Shown: positions 30,171 through 39,500 of the stretch, piece by piece
Layout of the letters: each line of letters begins with the position of its first letter
Position numbering within the stretch: the stretch's first letter is position 1
Translations under genes and position numbers: made by a program
IMG/VR virus record: IMGVR_UViG_3300044648_000169
Coordinates: 1 to 62,958 of that record
Length of the DNA: 62,958 nucleotides
Strand: one strand, 5' to 3'
Source of the DNA: a virus
Notes under the pieces: generated by a model
Database searches by the model: none
Told to the model about the DNA's origin: nothing
The model's input: the letters and a program-made list of their open reading frames with translations, nothing else

Positions 30171-32246
30171 ATGACCAATCCCGACAGCCGCGACCAGGCC
30201 GCCCGAGCCGGCGGCATGCCATTGGTCGAGCTTGAGCGCCTGCTGGGCGACATGGAAAACGAGCCCACGTGGCGCCCGCAGTCGGACAAGTGCGCCGACT
30301 ACTACGACCACAAGCAGAGCAGCGCCGCGCGCCTGCAGCAGGCGATCGAGACCGGTGAGCCCATGGTGACGGTCAACCTGATCCAGCGGACCATCAACGG
30401 CGCCCTGGGCCAGGAGGCCAAGAGCCGCCTGAACTGGAAGGTGAGCCCGGACAGCGACGCCTTCAGCGACGTCGCCTCGGTGCTCAACGAGAAGCTGCAC
30501 GAGGCGCAGCGCGAGGCCCGCATAGACATGGCCATCAGCGAGGCCTACAGCTCCATGCTGCGCACGGGCATCGGCTGGGTGGAGGTGATGCGGTCGTCCG
30601 ACCCCCTGTCCTACCCCTACCGGGTGCAGGCCGTGCACCGCAACGAGGTGTGGTGGGACTGGCGCGCGAAGAACGCTGACCTGTCGGACGCCGAATGGAT
30701 GGTGCGCCAGCGTTGGGCTGACCTGGCCGAGGTGCAGGTGCGCCTCCCCAAGTTCCGGGAACTGCTGGAGATAGGCTGCCACTCGGGCCCGATCGCCGAC
30801 GCCATGGCGCGGACCATCCTGACCAGTTCGGGGCAATTCGAGGACATCCATTCGACCCGACGCAGTTTCAGCCGGGCGCAGGAGGAATGGCTCGACAACA
30901 GCCTGCGCAAGCGGGTGCGGCTGTACTCCGTCTACTACAAGCAGCACCGCGAGGTGATCGCGATGGTGTCTGGCACCAAGCGCATCCACTTCAACCCGAA
31001 GAACCCCTTCCACGTCGCCCTGGTGATGAAGGGCGGCGCCAAGCTCATGAAGGGCCCGAGCTACGTGATGCGCCGGGCGATGTTCGCCGGCCCGTTCCGC
31101 CTGTACGACGACGCCCTGCCCGGCCGGCACTTCCCGCTGATCCCGTTCATCTGCTACCGCGCAGACGACGACAACAGCCCCTACGGCCTGGTGCACGGGA
31201 TGATCGAGCCGCAGGACGAATACAACCAGCGCCGCTCGCGCCTGCTGTGGCTGCTGAAGGCCAAGCAAATCTTCGTCGACAACGACGCGCTGGACACGAA
31301 CTACAACAACCTGGCCGATCTGGCGCGCGAGGCGATGCGCCCGGATGCCATGTTCGTGCTGAACAAGACGCGCCAGGGCGGCGCCAACGCCCTGCGCATC
31401 GAGATGAACCCCCAACTCGGCGCCGAGCAGGCGACCGTGATGGAGGACGCCAAGGTGCTGATCCAGGACGTGCCGGGCCTCTACAGCCCGCAGTTCGGCA
31501 GCAGCCGGGTGGGCGCGGAGTCGGGCATCGCCCTGGCCAACCTCACCGAGATGTCGACCGCCAGCCTGGGCGAGACCAGCGACAACTACCGCACCAGCCG
31601 CCAACTGGTGGGCGACGCGGTGGTGTGCGAGATCACCCAGGACCACATGCAGCCGGACATGCCGGTGAAGGTCGGCAGCGGGCGCAAGCAGCGCACCGTG
31701 GTGCTGAACACCCACGACCAGACGGGCCTGCCGATCAACACGGTCGAGGACGCGCAGGTCAAGACGGCGCTGGGCGACGTGCCGAGCACGCCGGCCTACA
31801 AGCAGCAGCAGCAGGTGCTGCTGGGCCAGACGCTGCAATCGTCGGCTGGCGATCCCCATGCGCTGGCGGTCCTGCTGCCCGCGCTGCTGGAGTCCAGCGA
31901 CCTGGAGCACCGCCACGAGTACGCCAAGTGGATCCGCCAGCAGAAGGGCGTGCCCGAGCCTGGCGACATGGCCGACGAGAAGCAGGAAGCGGCGATCGAG
32001 GAACAGCGCATGCAGCAGCAGGCCAAGGTCGCCGCCATGCAAGAGCGTGACGCGAACGCCGAGATCACCAAGAAGGAAGCCGACGCCGCCCTGGCCGCTG
32101 CCAAGCAGGCCCTGACGCAGATGCAGACCCTGTTGGCCCAGGCCCAGGCGATGAAGACCGCGGCCGAAGCCGAGGCGATCGCCACCCAACCCAGCGAGGA
32201 CGAGCTGATCTCGGCCGCGCTCACCAAGGCAGCGCAGGCCGCCTGA
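30171..32246 (+). CDS. P22-type portal protein
   Basis: A 691-residue protein. The N-terminal half matches P22-like portals: CADYYDHKQ, EPMVTVNLIQRTINGALGQE, VEVMRSSDPLSYPYRVQAVH and FVDNDALD. The last 130 residues are an alanine/glutamine-rich coiled coil resembling the P22 portal barrel. Twelve copies would form the DNA channel at one capsid vertex. The size is usual for the family. Confidence 0.9.
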   Translation: MTNPDSRDQAARAGGMPLVELERLLGDMENEPTWRPQSDKCADYYDHKQSSAARLQQAIETGEPMVTVNLIQRTINGALGQEAKSRLNWKVSPDSDAFSDVASVLNEKLHEAQREARIDMAISEAYSSMLRTGIGWVEVMRSSDPLSYPYRVQAVHRNEVWWDWRAKNADLSDAEWMVRQRWADLAEVQVRLPKFRELLEIGCHSGPIADAMARTILTSSGQFEDIHSTRRSFSRAQEEWLDNSLRKRVRLYSVYYKQHREVIAMVSGTKRIHFNPKNPFHVALVMKGGAKLMKGPSYVMRRAMFAGPFRLYDDALPGRHFPLIPFICYRADDDNSPYGLVHGMIEPQDEYNQRRSRLLWLLKAKQIFVDNDALDTNYNNLADLAREAMRPDAMFVLNKTRQGGANALRIEMNPQLGAEQATVMEDAKVLIQDVPGLYSPQFGSSRVGAESGIALANLTEMSTASLGETSDNYRTSRQLVGDAVVCEITQDHMQPDMPVKVGSGRKQRTVVLNTHDQTGLPINTVEDAQVKTALGDVPSTPAYKQQQQVLLGQTLQSSAGDPHALAVLLPALLESSDLEHRHEYAKWIRQQKGVPEPGDMADEKQEAAIEEQRMQQQAKVAAMQERDANAEITKKEADAALAAAKQALTQMQTLLAQAQAMKTAAEAEAIATQPSEDELISAALTKAAQAA

Positions 32247-32311
32247 TTCGATTCTCGCCACCGGGCGCCGGCCCTGGTGGATGAGTAGATGCCGGCACCA
32301 CCCCCAAGAGA

Positions 32312-32342
32312 GGCCCGTTCGGAGCGATCCGCGCGGGCTTTT
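32312..32342 (+). terminator. possible weak terminator between portal and scaffold
   Basis: GCCCG (32313-32317) pairs with CGGGC (32334-32338), followed by TTTT. The 5-bp stem over a long loop is weak, so partial termination or processing is likely. Confidence 0.45.
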
Positions 32343-32377
32343 CGCATTTCGCACCTCAGCGACACAGAGGAAGGCAG

Positions 32378-33412
32378 ATGACCGACAAGACGATCGAACG
32401 ACTCGCATCGCTCGAAGGCAACCAGGACTACACGGACCCCGAAGTTTGGCGCGCGATCCTCGCGGAGCCGGCCCCGGAGCCAGCAGCCCCCCAGCCCCAA
32501 GCGACCCAGGGCGAAACCGCCACCCCGGCCACCGAAGCACCTGCTGCACCCGCAGCGGAGCCGGCAGCCGCAACCCCGGCCCCGCCGGCGGCGGACAGCA
32601 GCGCGGCGCCCGCCGCTGCCGAGACGAAGACCGACGAAGCGGTGGATGGCGTGCTGACGCGCGACGGCAAACGGGTCATCCCGTATGACGTGCTCGCCGA
32701 GGCCCGCAAGACGTCGCAGGCCCACGCCGAGCGCGCGAAGCAGCTGGAAGAGACCCAGCGCGTGCTGCAGGACCGCATCGCGGCCATGGAGGCAGGCAAG
32801 AAGGACGAGCAACCGGCTCCCGAGGTGTTCTCAAAGGACCGCATCGACGCGGTTCGAGACGACATGCCCGAGATGGCCGAGTTGATGGAGAGCCAGAACC
32901 GCCTCGCGCGGGAACTGGCCGAGGCCAAGAGCGCAGCAGCCGCTGCTGTGCCGGCGCCTCAACCAGACCCGGACCTGAAGGCCAACATCCAGGCCGCGAT
33001 CGACGACCGCCCGCTGCTGGCCAAGTGGCAAGCCAAGGGCGGCATTGCGTGGCAACGCGCCGTCGAACTCGACAAGGGCCTGCGCAGCGATCCGGCCTGG
33101 GCTTCCAAGTCCATCGCCGAGCAGTTTGCGCACGTGGAGCGCCTGGTCGCCGACGAACTCGGCGTTGACGTGCCCACGCAAGCCGCGGCCCCTGCGCCCG
33201 CACCCATCCCGGCGCCCGCTGCCGCGCCGAAACCGAACGCCCCCACCGTCCCGGTGGCCGAGGCCCCTCACCCCACCGTGTCCGACTTCAACGGATCTGC
33301 GCCCGTCACTGGCGCCGACCCGCTGGCAGGGCTCGCGGTGGGCGCGCAGGTGGACAAGGCCATGTCGATGTCCGTCGAGGACATCTACCGGATGGCGGGG
33401 ATTCAGCACTGA
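32378..33412 (+). CDS. scaffolding protein-like
   Basis: A 344-residue protein. Low-complexity alanine/proline-rich stretches (residues 25-85 and 265-290) flank a charged helical core (RKTSQAHAERAKQLEETQRV). A short conserved end follows, MSMSVEDIYRMAGIQH. Composition and position between portal and capsid are typical of podovirus scaffolding proteins, which shape the prohead and then leave. Confidence 0.72.
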   Translation: MTDKTIERLASLEGNQDYTDPEVWRAILAEPAPEPAAPQPQATQGETATPATEAPAAPAAEPAAATPAPPAADSSAAPAAAETKTDEAVDGVLTRDGKRVIPYDVLAEARKTSQAHAERAKQLEETQRVLQDRIAAMEAGKKDEQPAPEVFSKDRIDAVRDDMPEMAELMESQNRLARELAEAKSAAAAAVPAPQPDPDLKANIQAAIDDRPLLAKWQAKGGIAWQRAVELDKGLRSDPAWASKSIAEQFAHVERLVADELGVDVPTQAAAPAPAPIPAPAAAPKPNAPTVPVAEAPHPTVSDFNGSAPVTGADPLAGLAVGAQVDKAMSMSVEDIYRMAGIQH

Positions 33413-33434
33413 TCCCTGATCCAAGAGGTTTGAA

Positions 33435-34751
33435 ATGACCACCGTTGTTCAAGACACCAGCAACTACGCACTGGTGAAGGAGAGCGTCGCTCTCACCGCC
33501 GTTGCCATCAAGGCGCCCACCGACCTGACGCCGCTGATCGGCAAGGCCCCGACACAATCGGGCGCCGAGTCCATCGTCAAGCAGCAGTCCAGCCCGGGCC
33601 TGCCCGGCGTGCTGGTCACCGACCTGTCGGCCAAGAAGGCCGGCACGCAAGTGACCATCGAGGCCTACGACACCCTGGGTGGCGACCCCATCATGGGCGA
33701 CCAGATGCGCGAGGGCCGCGGCGAGAACGTCGACATCAGCTCGATGGACGCCAAGATCGACCTGGCCTCGAAGGTCATCAACGCCGTCCCCGGCACGATG
33801 ATCGACCAGCGCACGAAGATCAACCTGCGCTCGATGGCCATGGCCCAGCTCATGGGCTACTTCCCGCGCCTGCTGTGGAACCGCACCCTGGTTCACCTGG
33901 CCGGCGCCCGCGGCGAGCAGACCGGCAAGTCCTGGCACATCAAGACCGTGGCGCAGTCGGATGCGTCCTCGTTCGCATCGAAGATGGTCAACCCGGTTCT
34001 GGCTCCGACCTACAACCGGCACTACGTCATCAACGGCACGGACCTGGTGCAAGGCGGCGCGCAACTGGCCTCGATCGACTCCACCGACGTGTGGAGCCTG
34101 TCGGTGATCGATGCGCTGGTCGAGCTGATCGACTCGCTGGAGTTCAAGCTGCAGCCCGTGCGCCTGCCCGGCGACCCGGCGGCGAACTTCTCGCCGATCA
34201 AGGGCGTGCTGTACCTGGACCCGATCGCGTACTCGATGCTCAAGCGCGACACCACGAGCGGCCACAACATCCGCGCGTGGCAGGCCGCCGCGATGGAGCG
34301 GGCCAACCTCATGGGCGGCGCTGCGAAGCACCCGCTGTTCATGGGTGAGGTGCTGATGTGGAACGGCATCGTGATCCGCCCGATGGAGCACTCGATCTAC
34401 TTCAGCGCCGGCTCCACCACGAAGCACATCACCTCGGCCAACCGCTACACGGCCACCGAGACCGACGTGACCGTGAACGGCTCGCTGACGGCCGGCTACC
34501 GCGTGTCGCGCGGCATCCTGATGGGCGCCCAGGCGTTCGCCGTGATGCAGGGCAACAACACGTCCAGCGGCACCACCGCATCGTTCAAGGAGCGTACCTA
34601 CGACTACGACTCCAAGCACGAGGCGATGGGCGAGTGGATGGGCGGCGAGTGCAAGTTGCGCTTCAGCTTCCGCGACGCCAACGGCAACCTGGAGCCCACC
34701 GACCACGGCGTCATGGTCATCGACGCGGCTGTCCGCGCTGTCGGCCAGTAA
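33435..34751 (+). CDS. major capsid protein, DUF4043/N4-gp56-like
   Basis: A 438-residue protein. Segments such as KKAGTQVTIEAYDTLGGDPI, GRGENVDISSMDAKIDLASK, FLW-like PRLLWNRTLVHLAGARGEQT and RYTATETDVTVNGSLTAGYR match the DUF4043 phage capsid family. This family forms the icosahedral shell of several podoviruses. The ribosome site and position after the scaffold support this. Confidence 0.88.
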   Translation: MTTVVQDTSNYALVKESVALTAVAIKAPTDLTPLIGKAPTQSGAESIVKQQSSPGLPGVLVTDLSAKKAGTQVTIEAYDTLGGDPIMGDQMREGRGENVDISSMDAKIDLASKVINAVPGTMIDQRTKINLRSMAMAQLMGYFPRLLWNRTLVHLAGARGEQTGKSWHIKTVAQSDASSFASKMVNPVLAPTYNRHYVINGTDLVQGGAQLASIDSTDVWSLSVIDALVELIDSLEFKLQPVRLPGDPAANFSPIKGVLYLDPIAYSMLKRDTTSGHNIRAWQAAAMERANLMGGAAKHPLFMGEVLMWNGIVIRPMEHSIYFSAGSTTKHITSANRYTATETDVTVNGSLTAGYRVSRGILMGAQAFAVMQGNNTSSGTTASFKERTYDYDSKHEAMGEWMGGECKLRFSFRDANGNLEPTDHGVMVIDAAVRAVGQ

Positions 34752-34758
34752 GCCTTTG

Positions 34759-34779
34759 CCCGAGGGGTTCTCCCTCGGG
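34759..34779 (+). terminator. hairpin after the capsid gene
   Basis: CCCGAGGG (34759-34766) pairs with CCCTCGGG (34772-34779) over a short loop. No U-run follows, so it may stabilise the capsid mRNA 3' end rather than terminate. Confidence 0.5.
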
Positions 34780-34812
34780 TGATCCCACGATTCATTTCAA
34801 GAGGTATTCACC

Positions 34813-35259
34813 ATGGCCACCTACAAGGGCGTGCAAGATTCGCGCGCCAAGCATTCCACCGCAGCCTGGGGCAATCGCTGGGGCGACAGCAACAAGGTCA
34901 CCCCGACCGCCACCCTGGTCTCGGGCGACGTCGTTGTGCTGATGGAAGTCCCGGCGGGCACCCGCCTGGAAACCCTGCGCTACTACAGCGGCGACTTCGA
35001 TTCGGCGACCGCGCTGGTGTACGACCTGGGCTACCGCACCAAGCTGCCCGGCGGCACCCAAACGTCGGCGGCGTACTTCGCTGATGACGCCACGGGCCTG
35101 CGCGCCGCGACGACCACCTGGCAGGAGTTGGTGTTCGAGCCCGTGCAGTTCAACGAGCCGGTGGAGATCATCCTGACCTGCGTGACCGCTCCGACCAGCA
35201 CCTCTGGCTCGCCGAGCATCAGCGTTCAGGCCAGCGGCGCCGTCGTCGGCATCTCCTAA
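34813..35259 (+). CDS. head decoration or capsid-associated protein
   Basis: A 148-residue protein, MATYKGVQDSRAKHSTAAWG onward, strand-rich, ending SISVQASGAVVGIS. It directly follows the capsid gene and resembles small capsid-decorating or minor head proteins in composition. No firm family match. Confidence 0.6.
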   Translation: MATYKGVQDSRAKHSTAAWGNRWGDSNKVTPTATLVSGDVVVLMEVPAGTRLETLRYYSGDFDSATALVYDLGYRTKLPGGTQTSAAYFADDATGLRAATTTWQELVFEPVQFNEPVEIILTCVTAPTSTSGSPSISVQASGAVVGIS

Positions 35260-35279
35260 CCCCTCTTCGCAGAGGCATT

Positions 35280-35311
35280 GCCCCCGGCGCTTCACGGCCC
35301 GGGGGCTTTTT
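35280..35311 (+). terminator. intrinsic terminator
   Basis: GCCCCCGG (35280-35287) pairs with CCGGGGGC (35299-35306), followed by a T-run. It separates capsid genes from downstream genes. Confidence 0.88.
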
Positions 35312-35325
35312 CTTGGAGGGCACCC

Positions 35326-35811
35326 ATGCCTGACATCAAGTACGTCGGCCACAAGGACCGCAAGGTCGACAACGTGGCCTGGACTGGGCTGACGTGGACG
35401 CCCGGCCAAGTTCACACGGTTGCGAACGTCGAGACCTGCCAGAAGCTGCTCAAGCACAGCGACTGCTGGGCGCTGGATGACACGGCGGAGCGCGAGGCCG
35501 AGGCCCGCCTGCTCGCCGAACAGGCCGCCGCTGCCGCCGCAGCGCAGGCCGAGGCCGAGCGCGTCGAAGCCGGGCGCATGGCGGCCGAAGCTGCGGAAGC
35601 CGCAAAGCAGGAAGAGGCCCGGCGCGCTGAACAAGAGGCGGCCGAGCGCGCCGCAGCGAAGGTGTCCGACGTGGTGGACGAGCCCAGGGCTGTCGACCCC
35701 GAGGACATGACACGCGAGCAACTGATGGACGCGCTCACCGCGCGAGGCATCGAGTTCCACCCCAACACCGGCGACAAGAAGTTGCGCGCCAAGTTGATCG
35801 AAGGGGCCTGA
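35326..35811 (+). CDS. coiled-coil protein with HeH/LEM-like C-terminus
   Basis: A 161-residue protein. A short N-terminal domain (DIKYVGHKDRKVDNVAWTGL) is followed by an alanine/glutamate-rich coiled coil and a C-terminal MTREQLMDALTARGIEFHPN then KKLRAKLIEG. The last part is a HeH/LEM-like module seen in phage head-completion proteins. It may join head and tail. Confidence 0.65.
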   Translation: MPDIKYVGHKDRKVDNVAWTGLTWTPGQVHTVANVETCQKLLKHSDCWALDDTAEREAEARLLAEQAAAAAAAQAEAERVEAGRMAAEAAEAAKQEEARRAEQEAAERAAAKVSDVVDEPRAVDPEDMTREQLMDALTARGIEFHPNTGDKKLRAKLIEGA

Positions 35812-35812
35812 C

Positions 35813-36070
35813 ATGGCCAAGGACCGCTTCCCCAATGAACTCGCCCGCAAGCCCTACTGGCCCTCGCACGAGTTCTACGAAGTCACCCCGCACGACACCA
35901 ATGCACTGGACCCGCGCCCGTGCTACCTGCGGGCCAACACCGCCGGGGTGCTGCGCATGAAGACCGCGACCAGCGACATCACCATCGACGTGGTGGCTGG
36001 CGAACTCATCGATGCGCGGCCAACGATCGTGCACACCGACACGACGGCCGAGATTCACGCCTTCTGGTGA
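35813..36070 (+). CDS. small unknown structural-region protein
   Basis: An 85-residue protein, MAKDRFPNELARKPYWPSHE onward, with a strand-rich C-terminal half. It starts 1 base after the upstream stop. Likely a minor head or tail part; no family is recognised. Confidence 0.55.
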   Translation: MAKDRFPNELARKPYWPSHEFYEVTPHDTNALDPRPCYLRANTAGVLRMKTATSDITIDVVAGELIDARPTIVHTDTTAEIHAFW

Positions 36071-36074
36071 GCCG

Positions 36075-36512
36075 ATGAAACTCATCTTCACCCGCTCGCC
36101 AAGCTTCGCTGGCCACCTGATCCGCGCCTTTGAGGGCGGCGACTGGGACCACGTGGGCATCGTGGACGATGAACACGTCATTGAAGCCACCGTTTGGCAC
36201 GGCGTGCGCCGCCGCACCTTGGCTTCCATGCGCGCTGGCACCCGGCACGAGCTGGTGGAGGTGGCCTGTGATCCTCGCCTGGAGTCCGCGGCCCTGGCCT
36301 GGGCGCGTGGCCAGGTCGGCAAGCCCTACGACTTCGGCGCTGTGGTCGGTTTCCTGTTCTGGCGCAGCACCTGGGCCCGGCAAGGCGCCTGGTACTGCAG
36401 CGAGGCCGCCGCCTACTTCGCGGTGCTGTGCGGGCTGACGCTCGCCGGCAACCACCGGCGCATCGGCGTTCGCCTGATGCACGCCCTTTCCCATGCGTGG
36501 GGCCCCAAATGA
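36075..36512 (+). CDS. permuted papain-like hydrolase (YiiX/C92-like)
   Basis: A 145-residue protein. GGDWDHVGIVDDEHVIEATV carries the histidine and GAWYCSEAAAYFAV the catalytic-type cysteine of permuted NlpC/P60-related amidases, with QVGKPYDFGAVVGFLFW between. Such proteins cleave amide bonds in peptidoglycan or lipids. Its place just before a tail-spike gene suggests a virion-associated enzyme helping DNA entry. Confidence 0.72.
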   Translation: MKLIFTRSPSFAGHLIRAFEGGDWDHVGIVDDEHVIEATVWHGVRRRTLASMRAGTRHELVEVACDPRLESAALAWARGQVGKPYDFGAVVGFLFWRSTWARQGAWYCSEAAAYFAVLCGLTLAGNHRRIGVRLMHALSHAWGPK

Positions 36513-39500
36513 TCGGACACCGGCGCAAGGCGCGGTTGAACTGGCTGCTGCGGCAGCTCGGTGGCGGGGGCGGGGTCACGGGCGTGCGGCCCGTCATCAG
36601 CGGGAAAGAGATCCTCGACGAGAACGGCCAGGCCCTGACCATCCGCGGCATCAACCAGGGCACCTGGGGTGAGAACTTCGAGGTTGACGCGGACGACATC
36701 CAGGCGTTGGGTGCCAACTGCATCCGCACGGTGTTCCGCTGGTGGGGCCTGTATGGCGGCGCCGGCACCGACAGCCGCGACGATGGGGCCGCCAACTACA
36801 TCGACGCCGCCAACCTGGCGCAGCAACTGCAGGAGATTCAGTGGGCGACTGAACGCGGCATGTGGGTCATCGTCGCGTTCGATAGCAACTGCGGACAGAA
36901 CGGCCTGCAAAACGTCGACACCGAGGCCTACTGCGACCCGGGCGGCGCGTACCCCACCGAGGGGCGCAACTTCTTCAGCGACCTGACCACGCGCGAGTTC
37001 TTCAAGACGGCGTGGAAAGCGCTCGCGCTCGCCCTGGCGAGTACCCCGCGCATCCTCGCATTCGAGCTGCTGCCGGAGCCGCTGGAGGGCCGCGATTCAA
37101 CCTACGCGGACGACGTGCGCGACTTCTACCGCGACGTGATCGCCGCGATTCGCACGGTCGACACCGAGACGCCATTCCTGATCGGCTCGCGCGACGCCTA
37201 CAACATCACCCTGGCCGACGAGGCATGGCTGAGCGAGCGCACGGACGTGATCTACACCGGCAACATCCTGTCCGGGAAGATGACGGACGTGGTGGATCTG
37301 CCCGGCTACATCAAGGCCCTCACCGACATGCGCGACACGCGCAACGTGCCGGTGCTGGTGCAGCAGGTTGGCCGTGAGACGAGCGCCGACACGACGCTGA
37401 TGCACCTCAACGGCGGGCTGTCTGCCCTCAATGCCAACGGCGTGCATTGGACCTACTGGCAGTGGCACCAGAACACGACGAACCCTGACACCTACGCCCT
37501 GAACTACAAGGACGGCGTGGGTGGCTGGGTGCCAAAGACCGCCGAGATTGCGCGCGTCTCCTACTACTGCGGGCAGACCTATGCGGCGCTTGAGGCTGCT
37601 GCGCAGGCTGCTGCCACCGCCGCTGGCGGCTCGCTGTACTACGTCAAGCCCGACTTCTCTAACATCACCCAGGACTCGGCCGGCGCCACGCCGGTGACGG
37701 CGGTGGGTCAGCCGATCGGGCGCATTGCTCCGGTGGTTGGCTCAGCCGGGAACATCGCGCAAGCCACGGGGGCGGCCCGTCCTCTGCTGGGGCTGGTGAC
37801 AGCCACCGGCCGCCATGCAATGGTGTTCGACGGGTCGGACGACTACCTGCAGTTCGCCTCGATGTACTGGGCGTCTGGTGACGACACGACGGTCATCGCC
37901 TCGGGCATCCCAGCGGAGACGGCGACGAACCGGGTGTTCCTGCACTGCGGCGCGGGCACGGCCAACGCGCGGTATCCGTACCTGGGGCTGACCGCTGGCG
38001 ACGTGGGAACGGCCTCATGGCGCGGCGACGACACGACCATGCGCCAGATCGACGGCGCGCTGAACCTGAGCGACCGGCCGATCGTGCTGTCGGGCACCAA
38101 GATCGGGGCTGACAAAAAGCTGTTCACGAACGGCGTGCAAGAGGGCTCGACCAACACCGATGCGGTGGACGCCATCGCGTCACTCACCCGCATCCGCGTC
38201 GGCTCGGCCAGCACGACGACGGGCTATTTCAGCGGCCCGATCACGATGCTGTTCGTCGGCAAGACGGTGACGGACGGCCAGCGCCGGGACATCGAGCGCT
38301 TCGGCGCCTACCTGGCTGGCGCGGCTTACGCTGAGGTGGCAGCACCAGAAGCTGAAACCGTCCAGTCGCTGGGTATGTTTGGCGGCCAGTTCAAGGTCGA
38401 AGACACCGACATGGAGGTGCCGTTCCTTGACCTGATGGACCGGGCCCGCACGGTCGGCATCCTGTCCGCCGGCTACGGGAACTACGGGTTCGGGCCGCTG
38501 CGCGTGCAGAGCCTGGTCCGCTCGAGCAACGTGGTCACCGTCACGCTCGCGGATGCGCCTGGCCACGCGGCCGGCAGTTTCACGGCGATCACGGGTCAAC
38601 CCTTGACCCTGCACTGCATCACCGATCCCACGTTTGATGCGGAGGGCGTGCAGGTCACGGTGGCCAGTCAGACCAGCTTCACGTACCCCAACACCGGTTC
38701 TGATGGCGCAGCCAACATTGGCGGCCCCAGTGATGTCGCTGCCGCGCTGCTGGCGCGCGTGCAGCTCGGCGCAAGCGGGCACCCGATCGAAGACCACCGG
38801 GTCATCCTCACCAACCCGCAGGGCGGCACCACGCCGGACATCGCAGGCACGTACACGGTCACGTTCACCGGCACGCCGCCGGGCAGCGTGAGCTTCACCG
38901 GCTGCACGACGAGCGGCTACAGCGCAGGCGCCGCAAGCTTCAACATCACCGTCGCCGATCCGGCCATCCTGACGCTGGAAATGAACAGCGTCCCGACGAA
39001 CAACAGCTACCGCAACCCACGCATCATCCCGGTTGGCGAGGACCAGACAGGCGCCACGAAGTTGCGGCCGGACTTCGCAACCCACTGCGGCCGCGGCAAG
39101 GTCACCCGCTGGATGGACGCCTGGAAGACGAACGACAACCCGGTTCACAAGTCCTGGGCCCAGCGCCCGCTCATCAACCTTGGCACGGGCCTGCCGGCCG
39201 AGGTGGTCATTGACGCCTGCAACGAGGTGGAGCATCACTCGTGGTTCTGCCTGCCGGCGTTCGCCGCCGACGACTACGTGACGGGCCTGGCCACGCTGGC
39301 GAAAACCAGGCTTTCGGCTGCGCTCGACGCAATCTACGAGTACACGAACGAGCCGTGGAACCCCAGTTTCCAGCAGTACAACTGGCTGGCGGCAATGTCG
39401 AAGAAGGAAGTGGCTGGCATCTACCACGGCACCTACGGCTACAGCGAGATCGCGTCCCTGTCGAAGGCCGGCGGCACCGCCACGGTCGTTCTGGACCATC

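Noticed and set aside
30120-32573. Minus-strand open frame of 817 codons opposite the portal gene
   Set aside because: It is a shadow of the portal gene and its neighbours, as expected in GC-rich DNA. It has no ribosome site, a histidine/leucine/valine-rich composition and no recognisable domain.
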